Source: Acidobacteriota bacterium
Lineage (GTDB): Bacteria; Acidobacteriota; Blastocatellia; Pyrinomonadales; Pyrinomonadaceae
Direction of reading: 5' to 3'
DNA: 64,000 nucleotides
Assembly (NCBI GenBank): GCA_019639155.1
Contig: JAHBSJ010000003.1
Location: 216,521-280,520 of the forward strand
Every line of letters starts with the position of its first letter. Within the stretch, counting starts at the first letter, position 1. Both the position numbers and the translations under genes were made by a program. Positions 62,276 through 64,000 of this stretch are shown here, piece by piece. A model generated the notes under the pieces. That model saw nothing but the letters and a program-made list of their open reading frames with translations. It was not told where the DNA came from and made no database searches.

Positions 62276-63487
62276 GTGATCGATCTTGAATTAACAGAAG
62301 AACAAATTGCGTTGCGGAATACGGTCCGCGAGTTTTGTGCGGGCGAGGTCGCTCCGTACATCAAGGAATGGGACGAGAAGGCACATTTTGAGCCTGGGGT
62401 CTTTGAAAAGATGGCTGAGCTGGGGCTGCTGGGCGTCTGCATACCGGAACAATACGGCGGTGCGGGGTTCGATTACATCTCGCTCGGGCTGGTGTGCGAG
62501 GAACTTGAGGCGTGCGACACGTTCCTGCGTGTGGCGATGTCTGTACACGTCGGGCTGAACAGCATGAGCCTGCTGACGTGGGGAACTGAGGAGCAAAAAC
62601 AAAAGTACCTCGTCCCGCAGGCGAAAGGCGAAAAGCTCGCGACATTCGGGCTTACCGAGCCGAACGCGGGAAGCGACGTAGTTGGCATGAAATCGTACGC
62701 AAAGCGCGACGGTGACGACTGGATCCTGAACGGTGAAAAGATGTGGATATCGCTGGCTGACGTGGCGGATCATTTCCTCTTTTTCTGCTGGACCGATCTT
62801 GAGAAGATGAAGGTCCGCGATCACAGCGGTATTTCGTGCTTTATCATCGAGCGGACGATGCCCGGATTTTCAAGCGGCACCATTCACGGCAAACTCGGCA
62901 TCAAGGCAGGCAACACGGGCTATTTCTCGCTGCAGGACGTCCGCGTGCCCGCGGCGAATATGCTCGGCAACGAGGGCGAAGGCTTTAAGATCGCGATGTT
63001 TTCGCTGGAAAACGGCCGCTACACGGTCGCCGCCGGTGCAACCGGCGTCATCATGGCGTCACGCGATGCATCGGTCGCCTACGCAAACACCCGCGAAGTG
63101 CAGGGCCAGACGATCGCCAATTTCCAACTCGTAAAACAGAAGATCGCTGAGATGGAAGCCGATTATCAGATGGCTCATCTGCTGTGGATAAAGGCAGGCT
63201 GGCTGAAGAATCAGGGATTGCCGTCGGCAAAGGCAGCATCATTGGCGAAATGGCAGGCGACGGTCCGCAGCGAGAAAGCCGCCTCGATGGCGATCGAGGT
63301 GCACGGAGCCAACGGTTACACCAACGACTATCCCGTCGAACGCTATTTGCGCAACTGCAAGGCCGCTGTCATTTACGAAGGCACACGCGACATTCACACA
63401 CTAATGCAGGCCGACTGGGCGCTTGGGCTGAAAAAGGAAAAGGCGGCACGAGTTACGCTGCCCAAATACAACGCCGCGTCAGTGTAA
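62276..63487 (+). CDS. Acyl-CoA dehydrogenase
   Basis: The 403-residue flavoenzyme oxidises an acyl-CoA at the alpha-beta bond. ATFGLTEPNAGSDVVGMKSY and MWISLADVADHFLFFCWTDL are the flavin-binding segments, and the catalytic Glu368 is in VIYEGTRDIHTLMQAD. The YEGTRDIH motif and length resemble short-chain or glutaryl-CoA dehydrogenases, so substrate may differ from that of the long FadE at 7.3 kb. The GTG start follows AGGGGAAAT; an upstream ATG at 62240 lacks such a site. Confidence 0.92.
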   Translation: MIDLELTEEQIALRNTVREFCAGEVAPYIKEWDEKAHFEPGVFEKMAELGLLGVCIPEQYGGAGFDYISLGLVCEELEACDTFLRVAMSVHVGLNSMSLLTWGTEEQKQKYLVPQAKGEKLATFGLTEPNAGSDVVGMKSYAKRDGDDWILNGEKMWISLADVADHFLFFCWTDLEKMKVRDHSGISCFIIERTMPGFSSGTIHGKLGIKAGNTGYFSLQDVRVPAANMLGNEGEGFKIAMFSLENGRYTVAAGATGVIMASRDASVAYANTREVQGQTIANFQLVKQKIAEMEADYQMAHLLWIKAGWLKNQGLPSAKAASLAKWQATVRSEKAASMAIEVHGANGYTNDYPVERYLRNCKAAVIYEGTRDIHTLMQADWALGLKKEKAARVTLPKYNAASV

Positions 63488-63517
63488 ACAGCCGCCGCTA
63501 ATATCCCATATCCCGCA

Positions 63518-63560
63518 ATGCCGCCACAGCTTTATGAGTTATGGCGGCGTTGCTGCTTTT
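63518..63560 (+). terminator. Probable terminator after the acyl-CoA dehydrogenase gene
   Basis: A 9-bp stem (63518-63526 with 63542-63550, one G-T wobble) with a 15-base loop is followed by TGCTGCTTTT. It lies 30 bases past the stop. The T-tract is interrupted, so strength is uncertain. Confidence 0.5.
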
Positions 63561-63671
63561 AGCGGTTAGCTTTCCGCGACAAGTCCCCGGATCCTCAAGG
63601 CTCCGGAAAGAATTTGCACCTAAAAAGCGGCCTGCTTAAAACTCTAAATCCAAAAATATGTACCAAAGTCA

Positions 63672-63839
63672 CGTGACATTGGCCTCTTTTCTCGTGACTT
63701 TGGCTTGTTTTCTCGTGACTTTGGCCTGTTTTCTCGTGACATTGGTCTCTTTTCTCGTGACAATGGCTTGTTTTCTCGTGACAATGGCCTGTTTTCTCGT
63801 GATAATAGCCTGTTTTCTCGTGACATTGGCCTCAGTTCT
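63672..63839. repeat. 21-bp tandem repeat (minisatellite), eight copies
   Basis: Eight contiguous units of 21 bases, consensus CGTGACATTGGCCTGTTTTC plus T, run from 63672 to 63839; a ninth decayed copy follows to 63860. Variation is confined to a few positions. Because 21 is a multiple of three and the unit has no stop, three frames stay open as heptads (for example LVTLACF on + and TRKQAKV or SRENRPL on -). The start abuts a near-palindrome CCAAAGTCAC/GTGACATTGG. Confidence 0.95.
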
Positions 63840-63860
63840 TGTGAATTTCTCTTGTTGACC

Positions 63861-64000
63861 GGCAAAGGTTCTCAATAAATGGCACTACTCCGATGCCGAT
63901 AACCTGCACTATTACAACATTTACCGGCTTGCAACAGATCTTTGCAAACACTTCGGTTCCCAACACTGCTCCGCCGCCGCGCACGTTATCCATTTTTTCG
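63861..64000. other. Right-end sequence without an assignable gene
   Basis: The last 140 bases hold no complete gene. On the + strand the frame from 63859 reads protein-like text (NKWHYSDADNLHYYNIYRLA, then TDLCKHFGSQHC) to the window edge, but no ATG, GTG or TTG precedes it after a TGA at 63856-63858. A short minus-strand frame from ATG 63994 (53 codons) also exists. Neither is convincing without the adjoining sequence. Confidence 0.3.

Noticed and set aside
63658..63858. Hydrophobic repeat ORF on + and Arg/Lys-rich repeat ORFs on - across the minisatellite
   Set aside because: All three frames are open simply because the unit is a stop-free multiple of three. None has a ribosome-binding site.
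63672..63860. Short regular repeats resembling a CRISPR array
   Set aside because: The 21-base units are directly contiguous with no unique spacers, and no cas gene is in the window; this is a tandem minisatellite.

Overview
The window is a gene-dense bacterial chromosome segment with no phage, insertion sequence or CRISPR array that I can see. Genes sit a few bases apart or overlap by ATGA/GTGA junctions, both strands are used, and many products are exported or lipoproteins. ADP-heptose synthesis genes (LPS core) point to a Gram-negative envelope, and mqnD points to menaquinone made by the futalosine route. An ECF sigma factor paired with a membrane Ser/Thr kinase-TPR protein, FG-GAP/VCBS and TolB-type beta-propellers, BACON-tailed subtilisin, DUF2911, DUF5996 and an FadN/FadA/FadE-type beta-oxidation set together suggest Acidobacteriota, probably class Blastocatellia. 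This assignment is inference from gene content; no 16S or other taxonomic marker was tested.

Layout. 1-9.1 kb: a peptidoglycan-binding-domain protein, then a fatty-acid beta-oxidation run on the + strand (fadN, fadA, fadE) headed by a perfect 18-bp FadR-like palindrome. fadN and fadA are separated by DinB-like, tag, ybaK-like and small genes. 9.1-14.9 kb: small lipoproteins, a glycine-zipper protein, cupin, PolB-type exonuclease, FkbM methyltransferase and an orphan DNA methyltransferase. 14.9-18.8 kb (- strand): rsmE, an unknown gene, split heptose genes hldC and hldA, and an FG-GAP repeat protein. 19-27 kb (- strand): S8 protease, tRNA-His, tRNA-Arg, a 40-aa membrane ORF, cmk, glycerophosphodiesterase, threonine aldolase, DUF2911, DUF5996, rpiB and a TolB-like propeller protein. 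27-36.8 kb (+): HtrA-TPR protease, lipoprotein, ubiX, SH3 protein, methyltransferase, mqnD, prolyl oligopeptidase and a GGDEF-EAL protein.

36.8-43 kb: gatA, a lipoprotein gene, gatC and a DciA-like gene (-), maf (+), a cysteine-less TlpA-like protein, then panC, panB and folK (-). 43-46 kb (+): AlbA-domain protein, GT2 glycosyltransferase and methyltransferase. 46-53 kb: a 1061-aa membrane/NHL fusion (-), DUF2695 and GerMN proteins (+), and uvrA (-). 53-58.9 kb: a PqqD-like/Tat/cysteine-rich fusion with its own promoter (+), a small ORF and L,D-transpeptidase (-), M50 peptidase and moaC (-), a GT87-like mannosyltransferase (+) and moeA (-). 59-62 kb (-): kinase-TPR and ECF sigma factor. 62.3-63.5 kb (+): a second acyl-CoA dehydrogenase. 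The right end is non-coding DNA with a 21-bp minisatellite of eight copies.

The most unusual item is the 53.5-kb gene: an N-terminal PqqD-like (RiPP-recognition) domain, an internal twin-arginine-type signal and an eight-cysteine knottin-like tail in one short protein.
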